This document shows positions 33,002 through 41,890 of a stretch of 64,000 nucleotides of DNA, in pieces. The translations under genes were made by a program, and so were the position numbers. The notes under the pieces are model-generated. The model had not been told where the DNA came from and did not search any database. It saw nothing but the letters and a program-made list of their open reading frames with translations. Each line of letters begins with the position of its first letter. Position 1 is the first letter of the stretch. Origin of the DNA: Streptomyces sp. RKND-216 (GTDB lineage Bacteria > Actinomycetota > Actinomycetes > Streptomycetales > Streptomycetaceae). The stretch covers positions 4,556,001 through 4,620,000 of the forward strand of contig NZ_SSBQ01000002.1 of assembly GCF_004795255.1 (NCBI RefSeq), in the 5' to 3' direction.

Positions 33002-33895
33002 GTGCCCGTACTTTCCGACGTCATCGCCGCGCTCGACGGACTGTGGCCCCGTGAGCGCGCCGAGCAGTGGGACGCCGTCGGCCCGGTCTGCGGCGACCCG
33101 GACACCGAGGTGACCCGGGTCCTCTTCGCCGTCGACCCGGTGCAGGAGATCGCCGACGAGGCCGTCGCGCTCGGCGCCGAGCTGCTCGTCACCCACCACC
33201 CCCTGTACCTGCGCGGCACGACCACCGTCGCCGCCGACACCTTCAAGGGCCGCGTCGTCCACACCCTGATCCGGAACGGCGTCGCGCTCCACGTCGCGCA
33301 CACCAACGCCGACCGCGCCGACCCCGGCGTCTCCGACGCCCTCGCGGGCGCTCTCGGCCTCCGCGTACTGCGCCCCCTGGTGCCGGACCCCGAGGACCCC
33401 GCCGGACGGCGCGGCCTCGGCCGCATCTGCGAACTCGAGACGCCGCTACCACTGCGTGAGTTCGCCGCGCTGGCCGCGGCCCGGCTGCCCGCCACCGCCC
33501 AGGGCGTACGTGCCGCAGGTGACCGCGACCGCCCCGTGCGCACCGTCGCGGTGTGCGGCGGCTCCGGCGACAGCCTCTTCGAGCAGGTACGTGCCGCCGG
33601 TGTGGACGCCTACCTCACCGCCGACCTGCGCCACCACCCCGCGTCCGAGGCTCGTGAGCACTCGCCGCTCGCCCTCGTCGACGCCGCCCACTTCGCCACC
33701 GAGTGGCCCTGGTGCGAGCAGGCCGCCGCCGAGCTCGACGCCGTATCCGACCGCAACGGCTGGGGCCTGCGCACGCACGTCTCCCGCACGGTCACCGACC
33801 CCTGGACCGCCCACGCGGCGTCCTCCGCAACCGCCGCGACGGCCCCCCAGGCGGGGTTCGCCGTCGCACCGACGAACACTGGAGCCCCCAACTGA
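33002..33895 (+). CDS. Nif3-like dinuclear metal centre hexameric protein
   Basis: A 297-residue NIF3/YbgI family protein. The N-terminal metal region LLVTHHPLYLRG supplies the HHP ligand pair, and the C-terminal DAAHFATEWPW supplies the matching His/Glu. The family forms toroidal hexamers with a dimetal site; GTP cyclohydrolase-like or DNA-repair roles have been suggested but none is established. The gene begins a three-gene unit with a zinc-ribbon protein and an RNase H/phosphatase, an order kept in Streptomyces. Start GTG 33002, apparently leaderless. Confidence 0.88.
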   Translation: MPVLSDVIAALDGLWPRERAEQWDAVGPVCGDPDTEVTRVLFAVDPVQEIADEAVALGAELLVTHHPLYLRGTTTVAADTFKGRVVHTLIRNGVALHVAHTNADRADPGVSDALAGALGLRVLRPLVPDPEDPAGRRGLGRICELETPLPLREFAALAAARLPATAQGVRAAGDRDRPVRTVAVCGGSGDSLFEQVRAAGVDAYLTADLRHHPASEAREHSPLALVDAAHFATEWPWCEQAAAELDAVSDRNGWGLRTHVSRTVTDPWTAHAASSATAATAPQAGFAVAPTNTGAPN

Positions 33896-34635
33896 ACGCC
33901 GCGCCCGCCGACCAGATCCGACTCCTCGACGTCCAGGACCTCGACACGCGCCTCGCGCAGCTCGCGCACCGGCGCCGTGCACTGCCCGAGCACGAGGAGA
34001 TCCAGACCCTGGAGGCCGACCTCAGCCAGCTCCGCGACCTCCTCGTCGCCGCCCGCACCGAGGAGAGCGACACCGCCCGCGAGCAGACGAAGGCCGAGCA
34101 GGACGTCGACCAGGTGCGCCGGCGCGCCGCACGCGACCAGCAGCGCCTCGACTCCGGCATGGTCACCAACCCGAAGGACCTGGAGAGCCTGCAGAGCGAG
34201 ATCGCCTCGCTCGCCAAGCGTCAGGGCGACCTCGAGGACGTCGTCCTGGAGGTCATGGAGCGCCGCGAGTCCGCGCAGGAGCGCGCCGCCGAACTCGCCG
34301 ACCGCGTCGCCGCCGTCGAGGCCAAGGCGGGCGACGCCACCTCCCGCCGCGACGCCGCCGTCCAGGAGCTCGACGCCGAAACCGCGTCCGTGCGCAAGGA
34401 GCGCGAGGTCGTCGCCGGGTCCGTGCCCGCCGACCTGATGAAGCTGTACGAGAAGATCCGCGAGCAGCAGGGCGGCGTCGGCGCCGCCAAGCTCTACCAG
34501 CGGCGCTGCGAGGGATGCCGCCTGGAGCTCAACATCACCGAAATCAACGAGATGCGGGCCGCCGCCGAGGACGCCGTCGTGCGGTGCGAGAACTGCCGCC
34601 GCATCCTCGTCCGCACGCCCGAGTCCGGTCTCTGA
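33892..34635 (+). CDS. Coiled-coil zinc-ribbon protein (C4-type, CT398-like)
   Basis: A 247-residue protein. Two long heptad-rich helices (about residues 15-170; LSQLRDLLVAARTEESD, LESLQSEIASLAKRQGDLE) form an antiparallel coiled coil. A C-terminal zinc ribbon has CEGC and CENC. The family is proposed to chaperone nucleic-acid enzymes or secretion parts; its role here is unknown. The conserved start LNAAPADQIRLLD has no ATG/GTG/TTG; the codon is CTG at 33892, with GGAG 7 nt upstream and a CTGA overlap with the nif3-like stop. It ends in TGATG with the RNase H gene. Confidence 0.84.
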   Translation: MNAAPADQIRLLDVQDLDTRLAQLAHRRRALPEHEEIQTLEADLSQLRDLLVAARTEESDTAREQTKAEQDVDQVRRRAARDQQRLDSGMVTNPKDLESLQSEIASLAKRQGDLEDVVLEVMERRESAQERAAELADRVAAVEAKAGDATSRRDAAVQELDAETASVRKEREVVAGSVPADLMKLYEKIREQQGGVGAAKLYQRRCEGCRLELNITEINEMRAAAEDAVVRCENCRRILVRTPESGL

Positions 34636-35846
34636 TGGCCCCCGCGCACAGCGGCCGCACGTTCGTCGTCGAGGCGGACGGCGGCTCGCGCGGCAACCCC
34701 GGCCCGGCCGGGTACGGCGCCGTGGTCCGTGACGCCGCCACCGGCGAAACGCTGCGCGAGGCGGCCGAGTTCATCGGCCGCGCCACCAACAACGTCGCCG
34801 AGTACCGCGGCCTGGTGGCCGGGCTGCGCGCGGCCCGCGAGCTGGACCCGTCGGCGGCGGTGCGCGTGCGGATGGACTCCAAGCTGGTCGTGGAGCAGAT
34901 GTCCGGCCGCTGGAAGATCAAGCACGCGGACATGCGTGCCCTGGCGGGCGAGGCGCGCGGCGTCTACCCGCCCGGTGCCGTCTCCTACGAGTGGATCCCG
35001 CGCGCCGAGAACAAGCACGCCGACCGGCTCGCCAACGAGGCGATGGACGCCGGCAAGCGCGGGCAGCAGTGGTCGCCCTCCGGCTCGACCGCCGACCTCG
35101 ACACCCGCGCCGACCGCGCCGCCACCGGTCCCTCAGCGGCGACCGCCCCCGCCACGGCAGCGGACCCCGCCCCCGCCACGGCCGCGCCCGCCGCCCCACC
35201 CCCCGGCTGGGGCCCGGACCTCGGCCCGCCCACCACCTTTGTGCTCCTCCGGCACGGCGAGACCGAACTGACTCCGCAGAAGCGCTTCTCGGGCTCCGGC
35301 GGCAGCGACCCCGGCCTCTCCGGCACCGGCCGACAGCAGGCCGAGGCGGCCGCCGCCGCGCTGGCCGCCCGCGGCACCGTGCAGGCCGTCGTCACCTCGC
35401 CGCTGCGCCGCTGCCGCGAGACCGCCGACGTCGTCGCCACCCGCCTCGGACGCGACGTCCGCGTCGAAGACGGCCTCCGTGAGACGGACTTCGGCGACTG
35501 GGAGGGCCTGACCTTCTCCGAGGTGCGCACCCGCCACCCGCACGACCTGGAGAAGTGGCTCGCCTCCCCGGACGCCGAACCCACCGGCGGCGGCGAAAGC
35601 TTTGCCACCGTCGCCCGGCGCGTCGCCGTGGCCCGCGACAAGCTCCTCGCCCGCTACCCGGGGAAGACGGTCCTCCTCGTCACCCACGTCACCCCGGTCA
35701 AGACCCTGGCCCGCCTGGCGCTGGGCGCACCCCCGGAGTCGCTGTTCCGCATGGAACTCGCCGCGGCCTCGCTCACCGCCGTCGCCTACTACGCCGACGG
35801 CAACTCCTCCCTCCGCCTCCTTAACGACACCTCCCACCTCCGCTGA
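34635..35846 (+). CDS. Bifunctional RNase HI / acid phosphatase (CobC-like)
   Basis: A 403-residue fusion. The N-terminal RNase H domain has [14 protein letters not shown] (first Asp), the Glu in NNVAEYRGL, Asp in RMDSKLV, and Asp in [11 protein letters not shown], a complete DEDD set. A Thr/Ala/Pro linker (about 145-195) leads to a histidine-phosphatase domain with LLRHGETEL and the second His in LLVTHVTP. S. coelicolor SCO2299 and M. tuberculosis Rv2228c have this architecture, and the latter's C-domain has alpha-ribazole phosphatase activity in B12 synthesis. The ATG overlaps the upstream TGA. Confidence 0.92.
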   Translation: MAPAHSGRTFVVEADGGSRGNPGPAGYGAVVRDAATGETLREAAEFIGRATNNVAEYRGLVAGLRAARELDPSAAVRVRMDSKLVVEQMSGRWKIKHADMRALAGEARGVYPPGAVSYEWIPRAENKHADRLANEAMDAGKRGQQWSPSGSTADLDTRADRAATGPSAATAPATAADPAPATAAPAAPPPGWGPDLGPPTTFVLLRHGETELTPQKRFSGSGGSDPGLSGTGRQQAEAAAAALAARGTVQAVVTSPLRRCRETADVVATRLGRDVRVEDGLRETDFGDWEGLTFSEVRTRHPHDLEKWLASPDAEPTGGGESFATVARRVAVARDKLLARYPGKTVLLVTHVTPVKTLARLALGAPPESLFRMELAAASLTAVAYYADGNSSLRLLNDTSHLR

Positions 35847-35950
35847 CCCGTTCGGACCCGCCGTTTCGCATCGCGCGGCGGGGGTCCGGGTATGCCGTAC
35901 GGAGTGCACCACGCCCCGTCCGTCTTCCCCGTCTCACGAGGTCCCCGCCG

Positions 35951-36601
35951 ATGTCCGACACCTTCGTCCACCGCCTGCCGACGCCCGAGGAGGCGCTGCC
36001 CGGGCGCGCCGAGCGCGCCTTCCCGCTGCCGGAGAAGCACGCCGAGCTCGGCACCCCGCTGCTCGGCCCGTACCCGGAGGGCACCGAGATCGCGGACTTC
36101 GCCCTCGGCTGCTTCTGGGGCGCCGAGCGCCGGTTCTGGCGTACGCCCGGGGTGTGGACGACCCTCGTCGGCTTCCAGGGCGGGCGCACCCCGCACCCCG
36201 TCTCCGACGAGGTCGCCTCCGGGCGCACCGGCCACGCGGAGACGGTCCGTGTCGTCTTCGACCCCCGGCGGGTGACGTACGCGCAGCTGCTCCAGGTCTT
36301 CTGGGAGGGCCACGACCCCACGCAGGGCATGCGGCAGGGCAACGACATCGGCACGCACTGCCGTTCGGCGCTCTTCGTGCACTCTCCGCAGCAGGAGGAG
36401 GCGGCGGAGGCGAGCCGGGAGGCGTATCAGCGGGCTTTGTCCGATGCCGGTCACGGCGGCATCACCACGGAGATCCTGCCCGCCGAAAACTTCCCCTTCT
36501 ACCCGGGGGAGACCCGCCACCAGCAGTACCTCCACCACAACCCCCTCGGCTACTGCGGCTTCGGCGGAACCGGCGTCACCTGCCCGGCGGGCACGACCTG
36601 A
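35951..36601 (+). CDS. msrA: Peptide methionine (S)-S-oxide reductase
   Basis: A 216-residue MsrA. The catalytic motif GCFWGAER has Cys54, and the following Glu/Tyr framework ([35 protein letters not shown] in two parts) is conserved. The C-terminal [15 protein letters not shown] provides the resolving cysteines. It reduces methionine-S-sulfoxide in proteins. The 45-residue N-terminal extension before the motif is usual in this type. ATG follows GAGGT. It stands alone. Confidence 0.93.
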   Translation: MSDTFVHRLPTPEEALPGRAERAFPLPEKHAELGTPLLGPYPEGTEIADFALGCFWGAERRFWRTPGVWTTLVGFQGGRTPHPVSDEVASGRTGHAETVRVVFDPRRVTYAQLLQVFWEGHDPTQGMRQGNDIGTHCRSALFVHSPQQEEAAEASREAYQRALSDAGHGGITTEILPAENFPFYPGETRHQQYLHHNPLGYCGFGGTGVTCPAGTT

Positions 36602-36611
36602 ACGACGTGCT

Positions 36612-37268
36612 TCAGCCCGGGATGTGGAGCGTGGCCGCCTCGCGGGCGAGCCGGGTGACGCGGGACCAGTCGCGGGCGGCGAGGGCGTCGTCGGGAAGCA
36701 TCCAGGAGCCGCCGACGCAGGCGACGTTGGGCAGGGCCAGGTAGTCGGCCGCGGTGGACGCGGAGACGCCCCCCGTGGGGCAGAAGCGGGCGCGGGGAAG
36801 GGGCGAGGAGAGCGCCCGCAGGTACGCCGCGCCGCCCGCCGCCTCGGCGGGGAAGAACTTCATGTCGGTGACGCCCTGTTCGAGCAGGGCGAGCACCTCT
36901 GACGCCGTGGACACCCCCGGCAGGAAGGGCAGCGCGGACTCGCGCAGCGAGCGCAGCAGCAGGTCCGTGCAGCCGGGGCTGACCAGGAAGCGCGCCCCGG
37001 CGTCGACGGCGGCGCGGACGTGAGCGGGGGACAGCACGGTGCCCGCGCCCACCACCGCCTCCGGGACCTCCGCCGTGATGCGGGCGATCACCTCGGACGC
37101 GGCCCGCGTGCGGAGGGTGACCTCGATCGCGGGCAGGCCGCCCTCGACCAATGCCCGGGCCAGCGGCACCGCGTCGACGGCGTCCTCCAGGACGACGACC
37201 GGCACGACGGGGGCGAGGTCCAGCACGGGCGACAGCGCTGCGGGCGGTGTGGCGGTCATGCCGGCCAT
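36612..37268 (-). CDS. eda: 2-keto-3-deoxy-6-phosphogluconate / 4-hydroxy-2-oxoglutarate aldolase
   Basis: A 218-residue class I aldolase. The Glu in LPAIEVTLRT, the phosphate/substrate loop PGCTDLLL, and the Schiff-base Lys in DMKFFPAEAAGG are all present, as is the C-terminal CPTGGVSASTAADYL. It cleaves KDPG to pyruvate and glyceraldehyde 3-phosphate. No edd-type dehydratase is adjacent, so the source pathway here may be sugar-acid or hydroxyproline breakdown. Two ATGs (37268 and 37259) fit; the first is chosen. Confidence 0.9.
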   Translation of the reverse strand: MAGMTATPPAALSPVLDLAPVVPVVVLEDAVDAVPLARALVEGGLPAIEVTLRTRAASEVIARITAEVPEAVVGAGTVLSPAHVRAAVDAGARFLVSPGCTDLLLRSLRESALPFLPGVSTASEVLALLEQGVTDMKFFPAEAAGGAAYLRALSSPLPRARFCPTGGVSASTAADYLALPNVACVGGSWMLPDDALAARDWSRVTRLAREAATLHIPG

Positions 37269-37321
37269 GGTCGCAGACCTGTCCCGGTGGCTCTCGTCCT
37301 CACCGCTGCGTCGGCGCTGCG

Positions 37322-37762
37322 TCAGCGCGGTGGCAGCACGGCGAGGGCCTGCACGCGCGACGCGGCGAAACCGCTGCCGCACCGCGGGCAGCCGCCGACC
37401 AGCCGGTGCGCGGCGAGGTGAGGGCCGAACAGTGGCAGCCCCGCCTCGGGATACAGCGCCGGGACCCGGGCGGAGCAGACCCGGCACGACAGCGTGCGCG
37501 CCTGGCCGAGGGCGACGCCCCGCAGATCCTCCGGATGCGGGACGTCCTGCGGAGGGCCCGGCCGGCGCCGCACTGCGACGTAGGCGCCCTCGCCGCCGCG
37601 GGCGAAGCGGAGCAGCGCCGGGCGGAAGCGGTCCTCCAGCGGTGCCGTGAGATCGGCGGCGGGACGCAGTACGGGCGGCACGGAGTCCCGGGCGACGACG
37701 TCCAGTTCGGCCCACCAGGGCAGGGTGAAGCGCCACGCCGGACGGTGTGCGTCTCCGGTCAT
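37322..37762 (-). CDS. Hypothetical zinc-ribbon protein
   Basis: A 146-residue protein. The C-terminal half contains CRVC and CPRC about 33 residues apart, a likely four-Cys zinc site. The N-terminal half is rich in Arg/Pro and begins MTGDAHRPAWRFTLPWWAELD. It ends 3 bp after the stop of the upstream yaaA-like gene on the same strand, so the two are co-transcribed. No family was recognised. Confidence 0.7.
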   Translation of the reverse strand: MTGDAHRPAWRFTLPWWAELDVVARDSVPPVLRPAADLTAPLEDRFRPALLRFARGGEGAYVAVRRRPGPPQDVPHPEDLRGVALGQARTLSCRVCSARVPALYPEAGLPLFGPHLAAHRLVGGCPRCGSGFAASRVQALAVLPPR

Positions 37763-37765
37763 GTC

Positions 37766-38563
37766 TCAGATCTCGGTGACGATCACGTCGAGCTGCCAGG
37801 GCCGACCCTGCCCGGACGGTGCGTCGCCCTCCACGGTGTGGCCCAGTTCCCGCAGCGTGGCGGCCAGTTCGGCAGGGGTGCGCGGCGCCGCGCCGGACTC
37901 CAGCAGGGCGCGGACGATGCGGCCCTTCGTCGCCTTGTTGAAGTGCGACACCACGGTCCGCTTCTCCCGGCCGTCCACGAGGGTGGAGTGCAGCACGCGG
38001 ACGGTCGCCGTGCGCTCCGCGAGAGCCCCCTTCGGCCTCCACATCGCGGCGTAGGCGGAGGATCGCAGGTCCAGCACCAGCCCGTCCCCGGCCGCCTCCG
38101 GCAGCGCCTCGGCCAGCGGGCCGCGCCAGTGCGCGGCGAGCGGGCCCAGACCGGGAAGCTTCGCGCCGCCCGAGCAGCGGTACGCCGGAATGCGGTCCTT
38201 GACCCCGACCGCACCCCACAGGGCGGAGAAGACCAGCAGCGAACGGGAGGCGCGCCGTTTGGCCGCCGGGCTCAGCGACGCCAGGCCGAGGGCGTCGTAC
38301 AGCACGCCGGTGTAGATCTCCCCGGCCGGGCGGGTGGGCGCGTTGCGCAGACCCGCGTTCTTCGCGACCTCGCCGCGCAGCCCTTCGCTGAGGCCCAGCA
38401 CCTCGCGGGCCTTCTCCTCATCGCCGGAGCAGAGCTCGACCAGCTCGGCGAGCACCGCCTCCCGCGCGGCCGTCAGGCCCGGCAGCGACAGCCCGTCCAG
38501 AGCGAGGACGGCCCCCCGGTTCACGGTGGCTTTCCCCTCCGACGGCGGCAGCAGCACCAGCAC
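37766..38563 (-). CDS. yaaA: YaaA family (DUF328) peroxide-stress protein
   Basis: A 265-residue YaaA homologue. The N-terminal LLPPSEGK motif is the family's most conserved feature; later come LRNAPTRPAGEIYTGVLYDAL and VVSHFNKATKGRIVRALL, both signature regions. E. coli YaaA limits free iron during peroxide stress and binds DNA. Start GTG 38563 has GGGAGG at a good distance. The gene lies just upstream, in opposite orientation, of the rnpB region and is followed by the zinc-ribbon hypothetical. Confidence 0.88.
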   Translation of the reverse strand: MLVLLPPSEGKATVNRGAVLALDGLSLPGLTAAREAVLAELVELCSGDEEKAREVLGLSEGLRGEVAKNAGLRNAPTRPAGEIYTGVLYDALGLASLSPAAKRRASRSLLVFSALWGAVGVKDRIPAYRCSGGAKLPGLGPLAAHWRGPLAEALPEAAGDGLVLDLRSSAYAAMWRPKGALAERTATVRVLHSTLVDGREKRTVVSHFNKATKGRIVRALLESGAAPRTPAELAATLRELGHTVEGDAPSGQGRPWQLDVIVTEI

Positions 38564-38640
38564 GTGTCGTTCCTCCCGGCTTCCTCGCCCGTCGTCGCGT
38601 CCCGCCCGCAGCCTACGCGGCCCCGCGGCCGCCGGTGACC

Positions 38641-38792
38641 GTCCTCCGAGCGGCTGGGAGCTCCACACGGTCACGCTGTTCAGCGAGCCGGACGGCGGGG
38701 ACTACGTCCGGGTACTCCGCTTCCCCTTCGGGAAGGCCGTGCCGCTGCCCGTGCCGTTCGGGTCCGACCTGGACACGTCGGAGTTCGGCTGA
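38641..38792 (+). pseudogene. C-terminal fragment of a Uma2-like restriction endonuclease-fold protein
   Basis: The plus-strand frame ending at the TGA before rnpB reads GWELHTVTLF, then RVLRFPFGKAVPLPVPFG and LDTSEFG. This is the characteristic C-terminus of Uma2 family proteins, abundant in Streptomyces. Upstream, the frame is antisense to yaaA and has no Uma2 similarity, so only about the last 45 residues remain. It is a truncated relic next to rnpB. Confidence 0.5.
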
Positions 38793-38816
38793 TCACCCGG
38801 GTACCATGGCCGTACG

Positions 38817-39242
38817 GCAGACGAGTCGTGCGGGCGGTCGCGTCGGGGCCTTCGGGCTCCGCCGAGGAACGTCCGGGCTCCACAGGGCAGGGTGGTAGGT
38901 AACGCCTACCTGGGGCGACCCACGGGACAGTGCCACAGAAAGCAGACCGCCGGGGCCGCGAGGCACCCGGTAAGGGTGAAACGGTGGTGTAAGAGACCAC
39001 CAGCGGCCGGGGTGACCCGGCCGGCTCGGTAAACCCCACCCGGAGCAAGGTCAAGAGGTGCCGCCTCCCACGTGGAAACGTGGACGCGGCGCTGCGCGGA
39101 TGTTCGAGGGCTGCCCGCCCGAGTCCGCGGGTAGACCGCTGGAGGTCGTCGGCGACGGCGACCCTAGATGGATGACCGCCTCCGGGCGGACCGCGAGGTC
39201 CGCCCGAGACAGGACCCGGCGTACAGCACGGCTCGTCTGCCG
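38817..39242 (+). ncRNA. rnpB: RNase P RNA (class A)
   Basis: The about 425-nt RNA is recognised by its conserved core: GAGGAACGTCCGGGCTCCACAG near 38864-38885 (quoted within limits as GAGGAACGTCCGGGCTCC), ACAGTGCCACAGAAAGCAGAC (key GCCACAGAAA), GGGTGAAACGGTGGTGTAAGAG (key GTGAAACGGTG), and GGTAAACCCCACCCGGAGCAAG (key AAACCCCA). The 3' AGATGGATGACCGCC also fits. The termini GGCAGACGAGTCG and CGGCTCGTCTGCC pair to form P1. It is the catalytic RNA that matures tRNA 5' ends. Exact ends were inferred from P1. Confidence 0.95.
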
Positions 39243-39286
39243 CCCACGCCCGGAGGCCCGGACGACGCGCCGCCTCCCGGCGCCGG

Positions 39287-39719
39287 TCAGGTCCCGCCGA
39301 AGTCCGGCAGCACGAGCGCCCCGTCGTCTCCGAGGGCGAAATCCGGGGTTGTGGGCGATCTCCCAGACGTGCCCGTCCGGGTCGCGGAAGACCCCGGCAT
39401 ATCCGCCGTACGCGGTCGCCGCAGGCTGCCGGGTGACGGTGGCCCCGGCCTGTCCTGCTGCGGCGACCAGTTCGTCCACCTCGGCGCTGGAGCGGACGTT
39501 GTGCGCCACGGCGACACCGCCGAAGCGGGCGCGGTCGTCCGTGACGCCGCAGTCCTGGGCCAGCTTGTCGCGTCCCCACAGCACCAGGGCCATGCCCCCG
39601 GCCTGGAAGAAGACGGTCTCCTCGACCTCCTGGCCACGCCATCCCAGTGCCTCGTAGAAGGCCCGGGCGCGCCGCAGGTCCTCGACGCCGAGGGTGAGCA
39701 GGCTGATGCGCTGTTCCAT
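39287..39719 (-). pseudogene. Frameshifted VOC (glyoxalase-like) protein gene
   Basis: From ATG 39719 the frame encodes a VOC-fold protein (ISLLTLGVEDLRRARAFYEALGW, then YGGYAGVFRDPDGHVWEIAHNPGF). At the AAA run 39339-39341 (TTT on the coding strand) the reading breaks. The expected continuation ALGDDGALVLPDFGGT and stop at 39287 lies in another frame, whereas the uninterrupted frame runs antisense into rnpB. Removing one T restores a 143-residue protein. It is either a one-base insertion in the genome or a sequencing error. Confidence 0.75.
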
Positions 39720-39874
39720 GCGGGAGAGGGCATCACGCCGTCAGCCGGAGGACGCGAAACGACACGTGAGGATTCGGGGCGGAACGGTGCCGGACGTGTT
39801 GACGGTGGTGACGGAAGCCGGGTGATGTTGACGCTGTCCAGTCAAGCCTCCGACGGAAGGCAGGCGTCCCCCAC

Positions 39875-40864
39875 ATGCCTGGCATCACCCCGTTTCGCCG
39901 CCCCCGGTACGCCGGCCGGCTGCTCACCACCGTGCTGGCGGCCGGAGCCCTCACGTTCGGCGCGACCGCGCACTCCGCACCGGCACCCGCCGCGGACTCC
40001 GACCGCGCACGCCCCGCGGCCGCGGCCACCTCACCCTTCACCGGACTGCCGGCCGAGCCGGCGCCCGTGCTCGCCGTGAAGGTCGACAACCACCGCGGCG
40101 CCCGGCCGCACACCGGCCTGGACCGCGCGGACATCGTCGTCGTCGAACAGGTCGAGGGCGGGCTCGGCCGTCTCATCGGCCTGTACGCGAGCGACGTGCC
40201 CGACGCGGTCGGCCCGGTGCGCAGCGCTCGCGACTACAACGTCGAGCAGCTCCGCATGTTCGACCGCCCGGCCCTCGCCTACTCCGGCGCGGCGGAGGGC
40301 GTCGAAGAGGTCATCCGCAACTCGCCGCTGTACGCGCTGTCGCACGACACCTTCCCCGCCGCCTACTACCGCGATGCGGAGGGCGAGGCGCCGCACAACC
40401 TCTACGTGCGTCCCGCCGACGTCCTGGCGGAGGCGCCGGGCGCGAGCCTGAGTGACGACATCGGCCTCCGGTTCGCCGACGAGGCACCGGAGGACGGCGT
40501 GCCCACCACGACCGCCGGTGTCGAGTACCCCGCATTTCGTGCGGACTTCACCTGGTCCGCGGAGGAGGAGAGGTGGCTCGCCTCCTTCGACGGCACGCCC
40601 GCCGAGACCGCGGACGGCGGTCGCCTGGGCGGCCGCACCGTGGTGATACAGGAGGTCGAGATGCGGCCCTCGGACGTCAATCCCGCCACGCCGTACATCG
40701 AGACCGTGGGGGAGGGGAGCGCCACCGTCCTGCGCGACGGCCGGGCTTACGAGACGACGTGGCAGCGCCCCGAGGCGACGTCGGGCACTGCGTTCGTCCG
40801 CCCGGACGGCGAGCGGATGCGGTTCGACCGCGGCCAGGTGTGGATCGTCTACAAGGAGGCGTGA
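39875..40864 (+). CDS. Secreted DUF3048 protein (YerB-like)
   Basis: A 329-residue protein with a signal peptide (LLTTVLAAGALTFGATAHSAPAPA). The mature region contains the DUF3048 phrases PVLAVKVDNHRGARPHTGLDRADIVVVEQVEGG, GPVRSARDYN and YSGAAEGVEEVI (given in segments). The C-terminal DUF3048_C part ends RFDRGQVWIVYKEA. Bacillus YerB is a lipoprotein of this family; no lipobox Cys is seen here, so it is probably released or wall-associated. Function unknown. The start ATG 39875 is chosen because the signal begins there. Confidence 0.84.
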   Translation: MPGITPFRRPRYAGRLLTTVLAAGALTFGATAHSAPAPAADSDRARPAAAATSPFTGLPAEPAPVLAVKVDNHRGARPHTGLDRADIVVVEQVEGGLGRLIGLYASDVPDAVGPVRSARDYNVEQLRMFDRPALAYSGAAEGVEEVIRNSPLYALSHDTFPAAYYRDAEGEAPHNLYVRPADVLAEAPGASLSDDIGLRFADEAPEDGVPTTTAGVEYPAFRADFTWSAEEERWLASFDGTPAETADGGRLGGRTVVIQEVEMRPSDVNPATPYIETVGEGSATVLRDGRAYETTWQRPEATSGTAFVRPDGERMRFDRGQVWIVYKEA

Positions 40865-40928
40865 CCCGGGCACGGATCGCGGCATGGTTCCCCGGCCCGG
40901 CCGCCGACCGGCCCCCCCGGCGGCGGCC

Positions 40929-40997
40929 GGCCTCGTTCACGCGGCCTCGTTCACGCGGCCTCGTTCACGTGGTGTCGTTCACGCGGTGTCGTCCTCC
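40929..40997. repeat. 14-bp tandem repeats at the 3' end of the maltokinase-cap gene
   Basis: Three copies of GGCCTCGTTCACGC (the third ends GT) and a fourth, GGTGTCGTTCACGC, are followed by a partial fifth unit, period exactly 14 bp. The fourth unit contains the reverse-strand TGA of the gene ending at 40979, so the repeats look like duplications of that gene's 3' end. Confidence 0.75.
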
Positions 40998-41647
40998 AAC
41001 AGCAGGAACGTGCTGCGGGCTGCGGTGCCGTCCGGACGGTGCCAGGGGGCGGAGACACGGGCGCGGGTGCCGGCCGGGCCGGCGGCGGGTTCGCCGTCGG
41101 GCAGGACGCGGGCCACGGTCAGCGTGCGGCGCGGCTGCCTCTGCGCGTCCTCGGTGCCGGTGCGCAGGACCACGCCGGTGCCTTGCGGCGGACGCTCGGC
41201 GACACCCGCAGCCTCCAGCCCGGCCGGCAGACCGTGCACCGGCCCGTGCACGGTGACGGCGGGGTCCGGGGTGTCGGACTCGCTCTGAGCCTGCGGCTCG
41301 GCGCGGCCCCGGAGGAGGGCCAGCACCTGGGCGACCAGCACCGGGTCGTGGACGCCGTCGTAGATCCAGCGTCGCCCCAGCACGCCGTGCTCGGAGGTGC
41401 CCAGCAGGGCGTGCTCGGCGCCGTCGAGCGGCGCACCTCGGTAGCTCAGCGGGAGGTGGTACGCCACAGGCCGCTCACCGGACGCGTCCGTGACCACCAT
41501 GAACTCGATGCCCACCTCGCCGGCCGGGTCGTCGAGCCGGAATCCGCCCGCCTTGGCGAGTTCCGGCTGCCGGCCGCTCCCGGCGCCGGCATACCAGGGG
41601 CGGCCGGGCAGCCACGCGGCGACGAGTTCGAGTTTCGTGGGCGTCAT
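40979..41647 (-). CDS. Maltokinase N-terminal cap-like protein
   Basis: A 222-residue protein. It opens MTPTKLELVAAWLPGRPWYA and continues EVGIEFMVVTDASGERPVAYHLPLSYRG, LLGTSEHGVLGRRWIYDGVHDPVLVAQVL (in segments), the Mak_N_cap fold that precedes maltokinase catalytic domains. The kinase part is absent. Stand-alone cap proteins occur in Streptomyces and their role is unknown. ATG 41647 has AGGA at 6 nt; an earlier ATG at 41671 lacks a site. The stop lies inside 14-bp tandem repeats. Confidence 0.75.
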   Translation of the reverse strand: MTPTKLELVAAWLPGRPWYAGAGSGRQPELAKAGGFRLDDPAGEVGIEFMVVTDASGERPVAYHLPLSYRGAPLDGAEHALLGTSEHGVLGRRWIYDGVHDPVLVAQVLALLRGRAEPQAQSESDTPDPAVTVHGPVHGLPAGLEAAGVAERPPQGTGVVLRTGTEDAQRQPRRTLTVARVLPDGEPAAGPAGTRARVSAPWHRPDGTAARSTFLLLEDDTA

Positions 41648-41890
41648 CGTGGTCCTGTGAATGACAGACATGCCTGCTGAACCCCCGGCGTGCCGAGGGT
41701 GTTCCCGGCGTACGGCGGCGGGGCAAGCCGGGGCGGGCCGGTCGGGTGGACCGGTGTGGCGCCGGGGCGTTCTCCGGCGTGTCGGGGGGACGGGGCGGTT
41801 GAACGGGGCACTTCTTCCAGCGCTTTGCCGGGGCCGCGCTCACACCCCGTGAGGGCGGACCTCAGACGCCACTCTCCTGATGGAGGAAAC

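Noticed and set aside
34635..35846. A functional tie between the CobC-like phosphatase domain and the B12 operon.
   Set aside because: They are about 17 kb apart, and the RNase H/phosphatase operon has no riboswitch. The link is only that a homologue's domain can act in B12 synthesis.
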